Origin: Thiospirillum jenense
GTDB lineage: Bacteria; Pseudomonadota; Gammaproteobacteria; Chromatiales; Chromatiaceae
Length of the DNA: 64,000 nucleotides
Assembly: GCF_014145225.1 (NCBI RefSeq)
Contig: NZ_JABVCQ010000015.1
Span: 1 to 64,000 of the forward strand
Direction of reading: 5' to 3'
Part shown: positions 35,446 through 44,601 of the stretch, piece after piece
Layout of the letters: each line of letters starts with the position of its first letter
How positions within the stretch are numbered: position 1 is the stretch's first letter
Notes under the pieces: model-generated
Database searches by the model: none
Seen by the model: only the letters and a program-made list of their open reading frames with translations
What the model was told of the DNA's origin: nothing
Made by a program: the position numbers and the translations under genes

Positions 35446-37515
35446 ATGCGCGTTTATGAGGTGTTGCCCGGTAACTGGGATTTGGCCGGGGCGACCTTCG
35501 TCGCTGACGGAGTCAATTTTTGCTGTTTTTCGCGTTATGCCACGCGAGTTGAACTGCTGTTATTTGACCGTGACGACAGCCCCCAGCCGTTTCAAATGAT
35601 TACGCTCGACCCACGCATTCACCGCACCTTTTTCTTTTGGCATTTATTAGTCAAAGATTTACCCGACGGCATATTTTACGGTTGGCGGATGGATGGGCCG
35701 AGTAACACCCGCGAGAGCGGCGGCCGCTTTGATCCGCACAAACTGCTGCTCGATCCCTGGTGTACCACCGTCAGCAATCGCCTGTGGGAGCGCCGCCGCG
35801 CCTGTCAAGCGGGTGATAATGTCGCGCAGTCCATGCGCTCACAGGTGGTACGCGATCATTATGATTGGGAAGGCGATTGTCATTGCACCATTCCATTAAC
35901 CGACGCGGTGATTTATGAATTGCACGTCGCCGGTTTTACGCAACACCCATCCGCGCAAGTCACTCACCCCGGCACTTTTTGCGGGTTCATTGATAAGATT
36001 CCGTATTTACAGGAATTGGGCATTACGCACGTTGAATTATTACCGATCATGGCTTTCGACGTGCAGGACGTGCCGCCGAAAACTGCCCATCTCGGTTTGA
36101 GCAATTATTGGGGCTACAGCACCCACAGTTTTTTTGCACCGCATCCCAATTACAGCGTTGATCCACAGCGGGCGCGAGATGAATTCCGCGATCTGGTCAA
36201 AGCACTGCACCGCGCCGGCATCGGCGTCATTCTCGACGTGGTGTTTAATCACACGGCCGAAGGCGGCGCAGATGGGCCGTTAATTAACTTCAAAGGCATC
36301 GGCAATGAAGTCTTTTATCATCTTGATTTATTAGATCGCAGCCGTTACCGCGATTACACCGGCTGCGGTAATACGTTCAATTGCAATCATCCGCTGGTCA
36401 CGCGCTATTTGATTGATTGTTTGCATTATTGGGCGCATGAAATGCACGTTGACGGCTTCCGCTTTGATTTAGCCAGCGCAATGGCTCGCGGTGAAGATGG
36501 CAATCCACAACATCACGCGCCGGTCTTATGGTCAATTGAATTATCCCCCGAATTAGGGCGGGCGCATATTATTGCCGAAGCGTGGGACGCGGCGGGTTTA
36601 TATCAAGTCGGTGACTTCCCCGGCTTTCGCTGGGCGGAATGGAATGGGCGGTATCGGGATGTCATTCGTGCATTCGTGCGCGGTGATGGCGGGTTAATTG
36701 CCGAAATCGCCACGCGCATTGCCGGCTCTAGTGATTTATACGAAGTGCGCGGCCGCCGCCCGGCCAATTCTGTTAATTTTGTCACCTGTCACGACGGGTT
36801 TACTTTGCATGATTTGGTCAGTTACAACCAAAAACAGAATCAAGCAAATGGCGAAAATAATCTCGACGGGCATAATCATAATTTAAGTTGGAATTGCGGC
36901 ATTGAAGGCGCGACCACTGATCCGGTTATTCGCGCCCTGCGCCAGCGTCAAGCAATGAACTTCATGGCGATTTTAATGCTCAGTCAGGGCGTGCCAATGA
37001 TGTTATCGGGGGATGAAATCCTGCACACTAAAAACGGCAATAATAATACCTATTGTCAAAATAACGCGCTGAGTTGGTTTGATTGGAATCAATTAGATCA
37101 GCAGCAAATGATGCGCGAATTCACACGCGGCATGATTGCGCTCCGCCGTCGCCATGCCACGCTGCGCCGTCGGTGGTTTTTAACCGGCAAACCCGACGCC
37201 CCGGGGCGGCTGCCGGACATCCGCTGGCACGGCGTGGACTTGGATAAACCGGCGTGGGATAGCACGACCAGTCAGTTGCTCGCGTTCACACTTGCCGGCA
37301 TTGCCGAAGCGGAGGAGCATTTGCACGTCATTCTCAACATGAGCAGCGTTGGGCAGCGGTGCGCCATTCCCGACATCCCCGGGCGCAGTTGGTGGCGGGC
37401 AGTGGACACCGCCGATCAGCGCCCACTGCTGGCGCTCGGTGAGCAGGCACCGGTGCATGGCAACCGCATCGCCGTCGCCGCCCGCAGCGTGGTGGTGCTG
37501 GAAGCGCGGGTGTGA
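35446..37515 (+). CDS. glgX: glycogen debranching enzyme (GlgX/isoamylase type)
   Basis: GH13 isoamylase-type enzyme that cuts alpha-1,6 branches of glycogen or limit dextrin. A CBM48-like N-terminal domain (GATFVADGVNFCCFSRYATR) precedes the catalytic barrel with YELHVAGFTQHPSA, DVVFNHTAEGG, DGFRFDLASAMARGEDG (nucleophile Asp), IIAEAWDAAGLYQVGDFPG (acid/base Glu), NFVTCHDGFTLHDLVSYNQK and GDEILHTKNGNNNTYCQNN. The 689-aa length is typical. AGGAGA lies upstream; the ATG at 35446 and GTG at 35443 are both possible. It is the only glycogen gene at this spot, about 8 kb from one glgA and 14 kb from the glgB operon. Confidence 0.95.
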   Translation: MRVYEVLPGNWDLAGATFVADGVNFCCFSRYATRVELLLFDRDDSPQPFQMITLDPRIHRTFFFWHLLVKDLPDGIFYGWRMDGPSNTRESGGRFDPHKLLLDPWCTTVSNRLWERRRACQAGDNVAQSMRSQVVRDHYDWEGDCHCTIPLTDAVIYELHVAGFTQHPSAQVTHPGTFCGFIDKIPYLQELGITHVELLPIMAFDVQDVPPKTAHLGLSNYWGYSTHSFFAPHPNYSVDPQRARDEFRDLVKALHRAGIGVILDVVFNHTAEGGADGPLINFKGIGNEVFYHLDLLDRSRYRDYTGCGNTFNCNHPLVTRYLIDCLHYWAHEMHVDGFRFDLASAMARGEDGNPQHHAPVLWSIELSPELGRAHIIAEAWDAAGLYQVGDFPGFRWAEWNGRYRDVIRAFVRGDGGLIAEIATRIAGSSDLYEVRGRRPANSVNFVTCHDGFTLHDLVSYNQKQNQANGENNLDGHNHNLSWNCGIEGATTDPVIRALRQRQAMNFMAILMLSQGVPMMLSGDEILHTKNGNNNTYCQNNALSWFDWNQLDQQQMMREFTRGMIALRRRHATLRRRWFLTGKPDAPGRLPDIRWHGVDLDKPAWDSTTSQLLAFTLAGIAEAEEHLHVILNMSSVGQRCAIPDIPGRSWWRAVDTADQRPLLALGEQAPVHGNRIAVAARSVVVLEARV

Positions 37516-37519
37516 AACG

Positions 37520-38443
37520 TCATTCCTGCGCAAGTGTCGCTCGCGGTTGAAATGCGCTGAATTGCTCGGCCAGGCGTTCAAAGACCGCCCGCTGCGCATC
37601 AGTTTTCACCGGCGGATTGACAATTTCTAATTGCACCAGCGTATCGCCGGGCGGATTACCCGTTAAACCCCGCCCGCGCAAGCGCAACTTTTGCCCCGAC
37701 TGCGACTGCGGCGGAATGCGCAAACTGATCGCCCCACCCAACGTCGGCACCGTGACCGTCGCCCCGAGTGCCGCTTCCCAGGGCGCAATCGGCAACGTCA
37801 AGGTCAGGTGTTTGCCGTCCACGCGGTAGAGCGGATGCGGCGCCAGATGCACCTCGACAAACAAATCGGTCGCCACCCCGCGCACCGTCGCCCCCTGACC
37901 GGCAAGGCGAATCTGCTGCCCATCAGTCACACCGGCCGGGATGCGAATTTTCAACGTCCGCCCGCCTGACCCGTCACCCGACTCGATGCGCAACTGCCGC
38001 ACTGCGCCTTGAAATGCCTCCTCCAGTGTCAACTCAATCGGCATGGTCGGCGGCTGCTCGGCACGCGCCGTCGCCTCAGCATTGGGTGGCGCATCACGGC
38101 GAAAGCCACCGCGACCGAACAGGCTGGAGAAAAAATCGCTAAATTGTTCAATATCTTCGGTGGCAAACGCCGTCTCCCGCCCTCGCGGTCGCGCACCCGG
38201 TGGCGGATGAAATGGCTGACCCGGCCGCCAACTCCGCCCAAGTGCATCGTAAGCAGCGCGTTTCTCCGGATCCTTCAGCGCCTCGTGGGCTTCGTTAATT
38301 TCTTTAAACCGCCGCTCGGCCTGCGCCTCTTTGCTGACATCCGGGTGATATTTGTGCGCCAACTTGCGATAAGCACGTTTGATTTGCTCCGGCGTCGCAT
38401 CGCGGGTGACACCGAGGATGCGATAATAATCTTTATATTCCAT
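37520..38443 (-). CDS. cbpA: DnaJ-family co-chaperone of the CbpA type
   Basis: A 307-aa J-domain protein: the J domain at residues 1-70 (DYYRILGVTRDATPEQIKRA) has the HPD motif (AHKYHPDVSKEAQ) that stimulates DnaK ATPase. A Gly/Pro/Arg-rich linker follows, then two C-terminal substrate-binding domains (LTLEEAFQGAVRQLRIESGD, LTLPIAPWEAALGATVTVPT, SGQKLRLRGRGLTGNPPGD). There is no DnaJ zinc-finger, which marks it as CbpA-like. It is convergent with glgX, four bases apart, and follows the YdgA-like gene. Base composition is GC-rich. Confidence 0.93.
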   Translation of the reverse strand: MEYKDYYRILGVTRDATPEQIKRAYRKLAHKYHPDVSKEAQAERRFKEINEAHEALKDPEKRAAYDALGRSWRPGQPFHPPPGARPRGRETAFATEDIEQFSDFFSSLFGRGGFRRDAPPNAEATARAEQPPTMPIELTLEEAFQGAVRQLRIESGDGSGGRTLKIRIPAGVTDGQQIRLAGQGATVRGVATDLFVEVHLAPHPLYRVDGKHLTLTLPIAPWEAALGATVTVPTLGGAISLRIPPQSQSGQKLRLRGRGLTGNPPGDTLVQLEIVNPPVKTDAQRAVFERLAEQFSAFQPRATLAQE

Positions 38444-38450
38444 AATACTT

Positions 38451-39908
38451 TCAAGGTGTTACCGATGTTGCCGGCGACGGCAGCGCAAACACCGCGCTCG
38501 GATTGAGTGCCTGCAAGCGGTGATAATTGACGCGCACCTGCCCCTGATCGAACGTGACCACGGCCGCCAAACCCGCGCCACTCGGCACCAGCCAGCCGTC
38601 GTGTACCAACCCCACCAGCGCCGTTTTGGCCGTGTTAGTCAGTTCCCGTTCCAACACCAGCGGCAGCGGCGCGATCGGCTCACCGCGCTGTGCCAATTCC
38701 GCCTGCACCCGGCGCCGTTGCCACATTTCCAACCACACTTGCAGCAGCGGCGGCGGCATGGTGATCCGCCCGCTGCCGGTCAGGTGCGACGCCCACTGCA
38801 CGGGCGCATTCCTATCCAGTTGGGGATCAGACACACTCAGATCAACATTCGCCCGCATCTCGCCGTACACGCTGCCAATGGTGAACGGCTCTACCTGCAA
38901 CTTGGGGCGGCCGCTCGCCAGCCAGCGCCGCAGTGCCATCTGCCAAGTAACGGGTTGTGAATCCGTCATAGCGGTTGACAGCAACGGCGCGTTCAGATCA
39001 ACGCCGCTCAACTTGGCTTGGAAGCGCAGCGGGTGATAGGTACTCTCCGGCACCGTCAACGAATCCAGCGTCACGTTCAACTGAATAGCACCCTGAGACT
39101 GTGGCAAATCCGCCATCGGCGGCAGCGCCCGCGTGGCGCTATCAGCGGACAAAGGCGCGGCGGGTGACGCGCTGGTGGTCAATTCCACCGCCAAGTTTGA
39201 CCACTGCATCGTGCTAATCCCGCCCAATCCTTCAATTGCGAGACCGTTCAACGTCACCAGCGCCTGCAACTGGTCATCCCAGCGCAGCTGCACTCGCAAA
39301 TCCCGCAGCCACACGCCGCGCTGGTCAGGTGTCGCCACCTGCACGGCGGCCAATTCCAGCCACGCTTCACTCGGCTGCGGCGGCTGCTGTGACCAGCGCA
39401 ACTTACCCCGCCCATCAGTCACCTGCACCACCAGCGGTGCGCCGTTGTAAGTGACAAACGGAGAACGCAACTCGGCCGTCAACTCGCCTGCCCAGTTGAG
39501 CGTGACTTCAGTGCGCAGCGGCGGCAACTCGCGCCCGGCACCGAGTAACCGCCACCGACTGAGCGCCTGCACCCGCAGCGGTGGCCACTGCTGCCAGTCG
39601 TTCCAGCGCCAGCCGTAGTCAAATTGGGTGGTGATTTCCAGCTCGTACTGGCGCCAGCGCGGAGTCAACCACGCTGCCGGCAATGACAAGCGCGTCACCG
39701 CCTGCGCGTGCGTTGGAGACCGTTGCGTCAATTCACGGTGACGAATCCAGACGCCGTTGCCTTCCAGTTGATTCACCAGCGCCTGATAGCGGTCGCTGAC
39801 TAATTGGGCGGTGCGCTGTGGAACGCTGATCCACGCGGTCACGGCCGCGGCTACGCTCACCACCGCGCCAGCGAGGATGACGACGATAATGGCGCGGCGC
39901 CGTGTCAA
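38451..39908 (-). CDS. YdgA-like (DUF945) protein
   Basis: A 485-aa protein with one N-terminal membrane helix (residues 5-27, [20 protein letters not shown]) and a large extracytoplasmic beta-rich domain. The start [20 protein letters not shown] and the repeated W-x-L strands resemble the DUF945/YdgA family, whose function is unknown. The 3' half includes [20 protein letters not shown]. Four bases overlap the dxs stop upstream, so it is coupled to dxs. Codon use is GC-rich like its neighbours. Confidence 0.65.
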   Translation of the reverse strand: MTRRRAIIVVILAGAVVSVAAAVTAWISVPQRTAQLVSDRYQALVNQLEGNGVWIRHRELTQRSPTHAQAVTRLSLPAAWLTPRWRQYELEITTQFDYGWRWNDWQQWPPLRVQALSRWRLLGAGRELPPLRTEVTLNWAGELTAELRSPFVTYNGAPLVVQVTDGRGKLRWSQQPPQPSEAWLELAAVQVATPDQRGVWLRDLRVQLRWDDQLQALVTLNGLAIEGLGGISTMQWSNLAVELTTSASPAAPLSADSATRALPPMADLPQSQGAIQLNVTLDSLTVPESTYHPLRFQAKLSGVDLNAPLLSTAMTDSQPVTWQMALRRWLASGRPKLQVEPFTIGSVYGEMRANVDLSVSDPQLDRNAPVQWASHLTGSGRITMPPPLLQVWLEMWQRRRVQAELAQRGEPIAPLPLVLERELTNTAKTALVGLVHDGWLVPSGAGLAAVVTFDQGQVRVNYHRLQALNPSAVFALPSPATSVTP

Positions 39909-41842
39909 AATCCCCCCTGCCCCCCTGTGTCAACGGGAAGAGCAGCGGGCGGCAGCGGCAAGTCCATTTCCGCCATTTCCGCCGTCACCAGTGCCAAAAT
40001 ACCGGCGGCGTCCAATCCACAGGCGCAGAGTTGTTCCTCGTGCGCGGCCTGTTCTTGGCAGCAGTCGGGTAAACCTAAATGCAGGCAGCGGATCAGCACG
40101 CCGTGTTCCGCCAGTAACTCAGAAATGGCCGATCCCGCGCCGCCGGCCACCGCGTGTTCCTCCAGCGTCACCAGCAATTGGTGTTGACTGGCGAGGTCGA
40201 GAATTAGGTCAGCGTCGAGCGGCTTGATAAACCGCATGTTGGCAACCGTTGCGTTCAAATGTGCGCCAACTTCGAGTGCTGGCGTGACGCGGCTGCCAAA
40301 GGCCAACAGCGCGACGTGTTGACCGTGACGGCGGATTTCGCCCTTGCCAAACGGCAGCGTCTCCAGTTGCGGCGTGACTGGTAGCCCCGGGCCGCTGCCG
40401 CGTGGATAGCGCACTAACGCGGGGCCGGGGTGCAGGTACGCAGTTTGCAACATCCGCCGACATTCGTTTTCATCCGCTGGCGCCATGATGACCAAATTGG
40501 GCAGCGGGCGGCCGAAGCTGATGTCATAACTGCCGGCGTGGGTGGCGCCGTCAGCGCCGACTAGACCAGCGCGGTCAACGGCGAAGGTGACATCCAAATT
40601 TTGCAAACAGACATCGTGGACGAGTTGGTCATACGCCCGCTGCAAAAAAGTTGAGTAGATCGCCACGACCGGTTTCATGCCCTCACACGCCATGCCGGCC
40701 GCGAGTGTCACCGCGTGTTGCTCGGCGATGCCCACGTCGAAATAGCGCGTCGGGAAGCGTTTGGAAAATTCGACCATGCCCGAGCCTTCGCACATCGCTG
40801 GCGTGATGCCGAGGAGGCGCTCGTCACCCGCAGCCGCATCGCACAGCCACTCGCCAAAAATGTCGGTGTAACTTTTGGCGTGACTTTTTTTCAACATTAC
40901 GCCGGTTTTGGCATCGAACGGCGTGACGCCGTGAAACGCGGTCGGCTGCCCTTCGGCGGGTTTATAGCCGCGACCTTTGCGGGTGACGATGTGTAAAAAC
41001 CGCGGCCCGCGCATGTTTTTCATGTTGCGCAACGTGGACACCAGCGCGTCCAGATCGTGACCGTCAATTGGCCCGATGTAATTAAACCCAAGTTCCTCAA
41101 ACAGGGTGCTGGGCATGAGCATCCCTTTCATGTGTTCTTCCCAGCGCCCAACCAGTTCGCGCAAATGCGGCAGGGTGCGCAGCGCGGTTTTGCTGCCCTC
41201 GCGCATCGAGGTGTAAAACCGCCCCGACAAGAGTCGCGCTAAATGGCCGCTAATTGCGCCGACCGGCGGCGAAATGGACATGTCGTTATCGTTCAAAATC
41301 ACCAGCAGGTCGGGATCGAGCGGGCCGGCGTGGTTGAGCGCCTCAAATGCCATGCCGCCGCCGAGCGCGCCGTCACCGATCACCGCAATCACGTCGCGCC
41401 GTTCGCCCTTCAACTTGGCCGCCAGCGACATGCCCAGCGCGGCGCTGATCGAGGTGCTGGAATGCCCGACGCCGAAGGTGTCATACGGACTCTCGCTGCG
41501 CTTGGGAAATCCCGATAACCCGTCTTTTTGGCGCATCTTGTGCATTCGGTGACGGCGAGCGGTGAGGATTTTATGCGGGTAGGCTTGATGGCCGACATCC
41601 CAGACGAGGCGATCTTTGGGCGTGTTAAACACATAATGCAGCGCGATAGTCAGTTCCACCACGCCCAACCCGGCGGCCAGATGTCCACCGGTGCGCGAGA
41701 CGCTTTCAACCAGAAAAATGCGCAACTCCTCGGCGAGGATTTTTAATTGGTCAACGGACAACGGGCGCAGATCGGCGGGGTCGTTGATGGTGCTTAATAA
41801 CGGAAATTCTTCAGCATCGGTGGGGGAGGAGAAATCGGACAT
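39905..41842 (-). CDS. dxs: 1-deoxy-D-xylulose-5-phosphate synthase
   Basis: Thiamin-diphosphate enzyme joining pyruvate and glyceraldehyde-3-P, the first step of the MEP isoprenoid pathway. The 645 aa show [40 protein letters not shown], the ThDP motif [20 protein letters not shown] with the [10 protein letters not shown] end, then the transketolase-like domain [20 protein letters not shown] with the catalytic Glu, and [18 protein letters not shown]. Its end overlaps the YdgA-like start by four bases. A small possible ORF lies upstream on the same strand. Confidence 0.98.
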   Translation of the reverse strand: MSDFSSPTDAEEFPLLSTINDPADLRPLSVDQLKILAEELRIFLVESVSRTGGHLAAGLGVVELTIALHYVFNTPKDRLVWDVGHQAYPHKILTARRHRMHKMRQKDGLSGFPKRSESPYDTFGVGHSSTSISAALGMSLAAKLKGERRDVIAVIGDGALGGGMAFEALNHAGPLDPDLLVILNDNDMSISPPVGAISGHLARLLSGRFYTSMREGSKTALRTLPHLRELVGRWEEHMKGMLMPSTLFEELGFNYIGPIDGHDLDALVSTLRNMKNMRGPRFLHIVTRKGRGYKPAEGQPTAFHGVTPFDAKTGVMLKKSHAKSYTDIFGEWLCDAAAGDERLLGITPAMCEGSGMVEFSKRFPTRYFDVGIAEQHAVTLAAGMACEGMKPVVAIYSTFLQRAYDQLVHDVCLQNLDVTFAVDRAGLVGADGATHAGSYDISFGRPLPNLVIMAPADENECRRMLQTAYLHPGPALVRYPRGSGPGLPVTPQLETLPFGKGEIRRHGQHVALLAFGSRVTPALEVGAHLNATVANMRFIKPLDADLILDLASQHQLLVTLEEHAVAGGAGSAISELLAEHGVLIRCLHLGLPDCCQEQAAHEEQLCACGLDAAGILALVTAEMAEMDLPLPPAALPVDTGGQGGF

Positions 41843-41912
41843 GCGACAACTAGTCAGGTGGGAGGGGCATGGCGGGAGATTTTAGTCGAATCTGTGACCC
41901 AACGTCGCTATC

Positions 41913-42092
41913 CTAAACGGCCGCCCGCCACTTGTTAATGAGTAACAGTGGTGGATTGCGCCGATTAGTGGCAACATAGGTTAAAATCCCCCAGGCGCTG
42001 CGTTGAACAAAACCACAACCCATCAATTGATATTGAATGGTATTACGGCATTCCTGTTCTAAAGTAATTAATTGTTTTGAATTTTGAAACAA
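41913..42092 (-). CDS. possible 59-aa small protein upstream of dxs
   Basis: The 315 bases between dxs and the DsbC gene contain a minus-strand frame that reads QLITLEQECRNTIQYQLMGC, then GFVQRSAWGILTYVATNRRN, ending with NKWRAAV and a TAG. Composition (Gln, Asn, Arg, no low complexity, codon use like AT-rich neighbours) looks protein-like. The only start in frame is TTG at 42092, with no clear ribosome-binding site, so it may instead be the remnant of a longer gene. Not recognised. Confidence 0.35.
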   Translation of the reverse strand: MFQNSKQLITLEQECRNTIQYQLMGCGFVQRSAWGILTYVATNRRNPPLLLINKWRAAV

Positions 42093-42157
42093 TTAATTCA
42101 ACATTATTTAAAAACTATTCCATCACCTGGCGCACGCGCCACCAAGGATTATTCATT

Positions 42158-42895
42158 ATGACCTTGCGTTTTCAATCATTATTATTCGCAGCGATGTGTG
42201 CCAGCAATTTGACAATTGCACCGGCATTTGCAGATGAAACGACGGCCATTCGAGCGGCGCTGGCAAAAGTCCTACCCGATGAACAAGCCACTGCTATTCA
42301 ACCCAGCCCAATTAAAAACTTATTTCAAGTGAATGTCGGTTCACAGGTGATCTTTATGACTGATGATGGGCGGTATCTAATTGATGGCGCCATTATTGAT
42401 TTAACCACCCGCAAAGATATTACTGAAACGGCGCGAGCCGCGGCGCGGCGAGTGGCAGTAGCTGCGCTTGGCAGCGATAAAATGATTCAATTTAATGCGG
42501 ATAAACCGAAACATACCGTGACGGTTTTTACTGATATTGATTGCGGGTATTGCCGCAAATTGCATCAAAAGATTGGCGATTATAATGCTGCCGGCATCAG
42601 CGTTAATTACCTGTTCTTTCCGCGCAGCGGCATCAATACGCCGTCTTATGATAAAGCGGTGTCAGTCTGGTGCGCAGATGATCGTAAAGCGGCCATGACC
42701 GCCGCTAAAAATGGCGAAACCGTACCGAATAAAACCTGCGATAATCCAATTCAACAACAAATGGAATTGGGTGAGCAGTTGAATATTCGCGGCACCCCAG
42801 CTCTGGTATTAGATAGTGGCGAATTGATCCCCGGTTTTGTTGAGCCAAAACAATTAACAAAAATGTTAGATCAATCACAAGTCAGCGCACATTAA
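42158..42895 (+). CDS. dsbC: DsbC-family thiol:disulfide interchange protein
   Basis: Periplasmic disulfide isomerase kept reduced by DsbD. A signal peptide (LRFQSLLFAAMCASNLTIAPAF-type, cleaved after AFA near residue 24) is followed by the dimerisation domain (IQPSPIKNLFQVNVGSQVIF and DGRYLIDGAIIDL) and a thioredoxin domain with the redox motif TDIDCGYCRKLHQKI. A second Cys pair (WCADDRK and NKTCDNP) matches the structural disulfide of DsbC, and RGTPALVLDSGELIPGF has the cis-Pro. Length 245 aa from the ATG at 42158, preceded by AAGGA. Confidence 0.95.
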   Translation: MTLRFQSLLFAAMCASNLTIAPAFADETTAIRAALAKVLPDEQATAIQPSPIKNLFQVNVGSQVIFMTDDGRYLIDGAIIDLTTRKDITETARAAARRVAVAALGSDKMIQFNADKPKHTVTVFTDIDCGYCRKLHQKIGDYNAAGISVNYLFFPRSGINTPSYDKAVSVWCADDRKAAMTAAKNGETVPNKTCDNPIQQQMELGEQLNIRGTPALVLDSGELIPGFVEPKQLTKMLDQSQVSAH

Positions 42896-42953
42896 TCACA
42901 GTGTGCGGTGCAATTAACCCCTTGTTCGTTTTCATTTAAGAGAGCGTGACACC

Positions 42954-43739
42954 TTGGCTGAGATCGCACAACCGGCGCTGGAATTTGCCTGGCGCACTCA
43001 TCGTGGAATGGTACGGTCGAGTAATGAAGATGCCGTCGCCGTTCATCCCGATAGCCGCCTCATTATTGTTGCCGATGGTGTTGGTGGCGCCAGCGCTGGC
43101 GAAGTCGCAAGTCGCATGGCGGTTGATATGATTGGTGAGCGGTTTATTCGCCGTCTGCCGCCGTGTGATGAACCGCGTCCGGCGCAATTATTAACCGAAA
43201 CCGCGGTTGATGAAGCGAATGGTGCCATTATTAAATTGGCAACAGAACAAACCCAATACGCCGGCATGGGCACCACCATTGTCATGGGCTATGTGGGCGA
43301 TGATTGGTTGGTGTATGGACATGTCGGTGATTCACGGCTCTATCGCTTGCGTGGCGGGCAATTAGAACAATTGACTAAAGACCATTCGTTTATTCAAGAG
43401 GTCGTAGATCAAGGGTTCTTTCCTAGTTTAGCCGAAGCGCGGGAATACGGCATCACTGATAATGTATTAACTCGTGCATTGGGATCAACCGCGCATATTA
43501 AAGCAACGACCGCGATTACGCAATTAATCGCTGGTGATCTGTATTTGTTTTGCACCGATGGATTAACTGGGATGCTACCGCATACCGAGATTCAAAATGT
43601 ATTAGCCGCCGCGCATGGTCAATTAGACACCGCCGTCGAAACATTAGTCACATTAGCTTGTAAGCGCGGTGGAATTGACAATATCACGGTCGCCCTGCTG
43701 CGCGTGAATGCTGTGCAACCGTCGTCAACTGAACCCTGA
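42954..43739 (+). CDS. PP2C-family serine/threonine phosphatase (Stp1-like)
   Basis: Metal-dependent Ser/Thr protein phosphatase of 261 aa, cytoplasmic, no membrane segment. PPM motifs: RSSNEDAVAVHPDSRLIIVA, DGVGGASAGEVASRMAV, AGMGTTIVMGYVGDDW, YGHVGDSRLYRLRGGQLEQL, DHSFIQEVVDQG, FCTDGLTGMLP and GGIDNITVALLRV, with all metal-binding Asp residues. The likely start is TTG at 42954 after AAGAGAG. Such phosphatases counteract Hanks-type kinases, and in type VI secretion loci they turn the system off; no kinase or T6SS gene is in view. Confidence 0.93.
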   Translation: MAEIAQPALEFAWRTHRGMVRSSNEDAVAVHPDSRLIIVADGVGGASAGEVASRMAVDMIGERFIRRLPPCDEPRPAQLLTETAVDEANGAIIKLATEQTQYAGMGTTIVMGYVGDDWLVYGHVGDSRLYRLRGGQLEQLTKDHSFIQEVVDQGFFPSLAEAREYGITDNVLTRALGSTAHIKATTAITQLIAGDLYLFCTDGLTGMLPHTEIQNVLAAAHGQLDTAVETLVTLACKRGGIDNITVALLRVNAVQPSSTEP

Positions 43740-43808
43740 ATAATTGCGGGGACTGGTCAGTATTAATTCAATTGACTGGCAGTTGGCGTCGCATGAGGAG
43801 ACGCTCTG

Positions 43809-44585
43809 ATGAAAGTAGGTTTATTTGGATTTGGTAGAACCGGCAAAGCCGTTGCGTCGGTGTTGTTATTAAATAAAAGTGTGCATCTTGCTTGGGTGAT
43901 TCGTAAATCAAACACGTTGCAACATCGCTCAGTTCCGGAGTTTTTAGGTGTTGATTCGGATGAACCGGGACTGATTTTTTCTAAAAATGAATGGACGGCA
44001 GCGCGGTTATTAGACGAAAAACCCGTTGATGCCATCATTGATTTTTCCGCAGTAGATGGAATTGAGTTTTACGGTCACGAGGCCGCCAAGCGGAATGTAG
44101 CTATTGTCACGGCGATCTCGTCTTATTCTGATGAGCAGATTGCGTTAATCAAACAATTGGCCGAATTAACGCGCATTCTGTGGTCGCCCAATATCACCAT
44201 CGGCATTAACTTTTTGATTATTGCCGCCAAAGTGTTAAAACAAATTGCGCCCTATACCGATATTGAAATCATCGAGGAACATTTCAAAGATAAGAAAGAA
44301 GTGTCTGGCACCGCTAAGATCATCGCGCATAATTTGGATATTGATCCAGAGTTGATTAAAACGGTGCGAGCGGGCGGAATTGTTGGACGGCACGAAATCT
44401 TATTTGGCTTCCCCTATCAAACCGTGCGTTTGACCCACGAATCAATTACCCGCGAAGCCTTTGGTAACGGCGTCCTCTTTGCCGTCACTAATCTGATTGA
44501 TAAAAAACAAGGCTTTTATACGATGGAAAACCTGTTGCTGCCGTATTTTAATCAATTTGATCCAGCGTCAGCGTGTGTCTGCTAA
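43809..44585 (+). CDS. dapB: dihydrodipicolinate reductase-like protein (divergent DapB)
   Basis: NAD(P)H-dependent reductase family of lysine/diaminopimelate synthesis. The N-terminal Rossmann loop is VGLFGFGRTGKAVASVLLLN; IIDFSAVDGIEFYGHEAAKR and LWSPNITIGINFLIIAAKVL follow the family. The catalytic region reads EIIEEHFKDKKEVSGTAKII: it keeps the first His, a Lys and S-G-T, but has Phe for the second His and lacks one residue before SGT compared with enterobacterial E-x-H-H-x-x-K-x-D-x-P-S-G-T. RAGGIVGRHEILFGFPYQTV and RLTHESITREAFGNG close the domain. At 258 aa this is a divergent type, probably still DapB; a different substrate cannot be excluded. GAGGAGAC lies before the ATG. Confidence 0.78.
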   Translation: MKVGLFGFGRTGKAVASVLLLNKSVHLAWVIRKSNTLQHRSVPEFLGVDSDEPGLIFSKNEWTAARLLDEKPVDAIIDFSAVDGIEFYGHEAAKRNVAIVTAISSYSDEQIALIKQLAELTRILWSPNITIGINFLIIAAKVLKQIAPYTDIEIIEEHFKDKKEVSGTAKIIAHNLDIDPELIKTVRAGGIVGRHEILFGFPYQTVRLTHESITREAFGNGVLFAVTNLIDKKQGFYTMENLLLPYFNQFDPASACVC

Positions 44586-44601
44586 TTGAGTGAATTAAAA
44601 T

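Noticed and set aside
37691-40227. Several long open frames opposite cbpA, the YdgA-like gene and dxs
   Set aside because: Arg/Pro/His-rich shadows caused by high GC; the minus-strand genes have clear domains.
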